This document shows, piece by piece, positions 4,145 to 5,541 of a stretch of DNA of 5,541 bases. The notes below the pieces were generated by a model, which was not told the origin of the DNA, made no database searches, and saw only the letters and a list, made by a program, of their open reading frames with translations. Source of the DNA: an uncultured Collinsella sp. GTDB lineage: Bacteria > Actinomycetota > Coriobacteriia > Coriobacteriales > Coriobacteriaceae. Each line of letters begins with the position of its first letter. Position 1 is the first letter of the stretch. The stretch covers positions 1 to 5,541 of the forward strand of contig URVF01000111.1 in assembly GCA_900551185.1 (NCBI GenBank). Direction: 5' to 3'. The translations under genes and the position numbers were made by a program.

Positions 4145-5498
4145 ATGGACGCCATCGTAAAGATGCTCGAAAAGCATCAACCGTTCTTTGAGAAGATCTC
4201 GAGGAACATATACCTCCAGGCCATCAAGGACGGATTCCTTGGGTGCATGCCCATTGTCCTCACCTCTTCGATCTTTCTGCTCATTGCCACCCTTCCCGGC
4301 GTAGTCGGCGTCACGCTGCCCCAGCCGCTCATCGACTGGTGCAACAAGCTCTACAACTTCACCATGGGCGTCATGGGCATCATGGTTGCCGGCACCACTG
4401 CCAAGAACTTCACGGCTTCCATGAACCGTCGCATGCCCGCCGGCAAGGTGCTCAACGACGGCTCCACCATGGTTGCCGCCCAGTGCAGTATGCTGCTGCT
4501 CGCTGTTACGCAGTTCACCACCAAGTTCGACGGCTCCGAGCTTTCGGTCTTCGATTGCACCAGCATGGGTACGCGCGGTCTGTTCTCGGCCTATATCGCC
4601 GCGTTCATTACCGTGTGGGTTTATAAGTTCTGCGTCTCGCGCGATCTGACCATTAAGCTGCCCAAGGAGGTCCCGGGCGCCATCGCTCAGAACTTCCGCG
4701 ACATCATCCCCTTTGGCGGTGCTGTCATCATCTGCGGCATCATCGATGTCGTCGTGCGCAACCTCATGGGCGTTCCGTTCTCCGAGCTGCTCATCAAACT
4801 GCTCTCCCCGCTCTTTACCGCTGCAGAAACCTATCCTGGCCTTATCCTTATCCAGGCAGCCACCGCGTTCTTCTGGTTCATCGGCGTCCACGGTCCCTCG
4901 ATCGTCCAGCCGGGCATCGACCCCATCCGTCTTGCCAACCAGGCCGAGAACCTGCAGGTTCTGCTGGCCGGTGGTCACCCCGCCCACTCCCTCACCTTTA
5001 ACATGTCGCTCGTGGGTGAGTTCGGCGGCACCGGCGCCACGTTCATCGTGCCGCTCCTGCTGATTCTCTTTATGAAGTCCAAGCAGCTCAAAGCCGTCGG
5101 TAAGGCCTCGATTGTTCCTGTTGCCTTTGCTGTCAACGAGCCGCTGCTCTTTGGCGCGCCGATGATCCTTAACCCCTACATGCTCATCCCCTTTGTTGCC
5201 GCCGGCTGCGTCAACGTGAGTGTTGCCAAGTTCTTTATCGACAACGTGGGCATGAACGGCTTCTCCTTCGTGGCGCCTTGGGCTACCCCCGCCCCCATCG
5301 GCATCTTCATCACCACGAACTTCCAGCTTATCGCCCTGGTATTTGTCGCAATCATCATCTTGCTGGACGCCATCATCTACCTGCCGTTCTTGAAGGCGTA
5401 CGATAAGCTGCTCTGTGACCAGGAGGCCGAGCGCGCCGCCGAGCTGGGTCTCGAGTCCGATGGTGCTGCCACCATCGCCGCCAGCACCTCTGCGCCCG
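4145..5498 (+). CDS. PTS lactose/cellobiose-family EIIC permease, 3'-truncated
   Basis: This frame stays open to the contig end. The 451 visible residues begin MDAIVKMLEKHQPFFEKISRNIYLQAIKDGF, the standard N-terminus of LacE/CelB-type EIIC. Several hydrophobic segments follow (for example GCMPIVLTSSIFLLIATLPGVV and LFSAYIAAFITVWVY). The sugar-site motif GVHGPSIVQPG has His249, and NEPLLF has Glu332, the conserved residues of the transport core. The chain ends in an Ala/Glu-rich linker (about 430-451) like the one joining IIC to IIB in the paralogue at 50-1000, so a C-terminal IIB domain probably lies beyond the contig. It imports and, with IIB and EIIA, phosphorylates a beta-galactoside or beta-glucoside at the membrane. 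It is divergent from the LacI-type gene and probably controlled by it. Residues after position 5498 come from adapter. Confidence 0.94.
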
Positions 5499-5541
5499 CT
5501 GTCTCTTATACACATCTGCCGCTGCCGACGATCTTACGCGT
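5499..5541 (-). other. Illumina Nextera i5 adapter, reverse orientation (artefact)
   Basis: The mosaic end CTGTCTCTTATACACATCT (5499-5517) is followed by the complement of the read-1 segment, with one mismatch (c at 5519 where a is expected). The index complement tcttacgc (5532-5539) is the same index as at the left end. This is synthetic sequence that closes the contig; the EIIC frame continues through it only by chance. Confidence 0.97.

Noticed and set aside
4000..4191. Plus-strand frame of 63 codons over the operator and the start of the permease gene
   Set aside because: No ribosome site; it overlaps the palindrome and the well-supported EIIC start, and shows no recognisable features.
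4055..5515. Long minus-strand open frame of 486 codons
   Set aside because: Its first residues MCIRDS come from the adapter. It lies wholly opposite the clear EIIC gene, and its composition (Gly, Asp, Glu, His rich, without recognisable domains) is that of an antisense shadow in GC-rich DNA.

Overview
The window is a short assembly contig of high-GC bacterial DNA with an untrimmed Illumina Nextera i5 adapter at each end (1-48 and 5499-5541). Biological sequence therefore runs from 49 to 5498. The gene content is two lactose/cellobiose-family PTS permeases, a LacI-type repressor and an IS150-group insertion sequence. With GC-rich codon use and Ala/Glu-rich interdomain linkers, this suggests a gut actinobacterium of the Coriobacteriia (Collinsella-like). 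That placement is an inference from style, not a search result.

Layout: (a) 50-1000 (+) is the 3' part of a PTS EIIC-EIIB gene, ending with an intact IIB domain. (b) 1054-2496 is a complete 1443-bp IS3-family/IS150-group element with TG...CA ends, imperfect terminal inverted repeats and a 3-bp target duplication (tgc). It has orfA, an A7 slippery site with a strong downstream stem-loop, and an orfB broken by an apparent one-base deletion at 1968-1970. The IS sits in the loop of what was the intrinsic terminator of the upstream PTS gene, so the two terminator arms now lie about 1.45 kb apart. (c) 2519-2859 has no gene but carries four regularly spaced inverted-repeat units (10-bp arms, exactly 25-nt interior, period 79-81 bp). 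(d) 2860-3870 (-) is a LacI/GalR-family regulator. (e) 3871-4144 is the divergent control region, with a 24-bp perfect palindrome that looks like the regulator's operator. (f) 4145-5498 (+) is a second EIIC gene, paralogous to the first, running off the end of the contig.

Working together: the LacI-type regulator is divergently transcribed from the second permease and probably represses it through the CG-centred palindrome at 4020-4043. The permease would import and phosphorylate a beta-galactoside or beta-glucoside. The matching EIIA and phospho-glycosidase genes are not in the window. No wholly new multi-gene system is visible. The least explained element is the four-unit inverted-repeat array between the converging 3' ends of the first PTS/IS block and the regulator gene.
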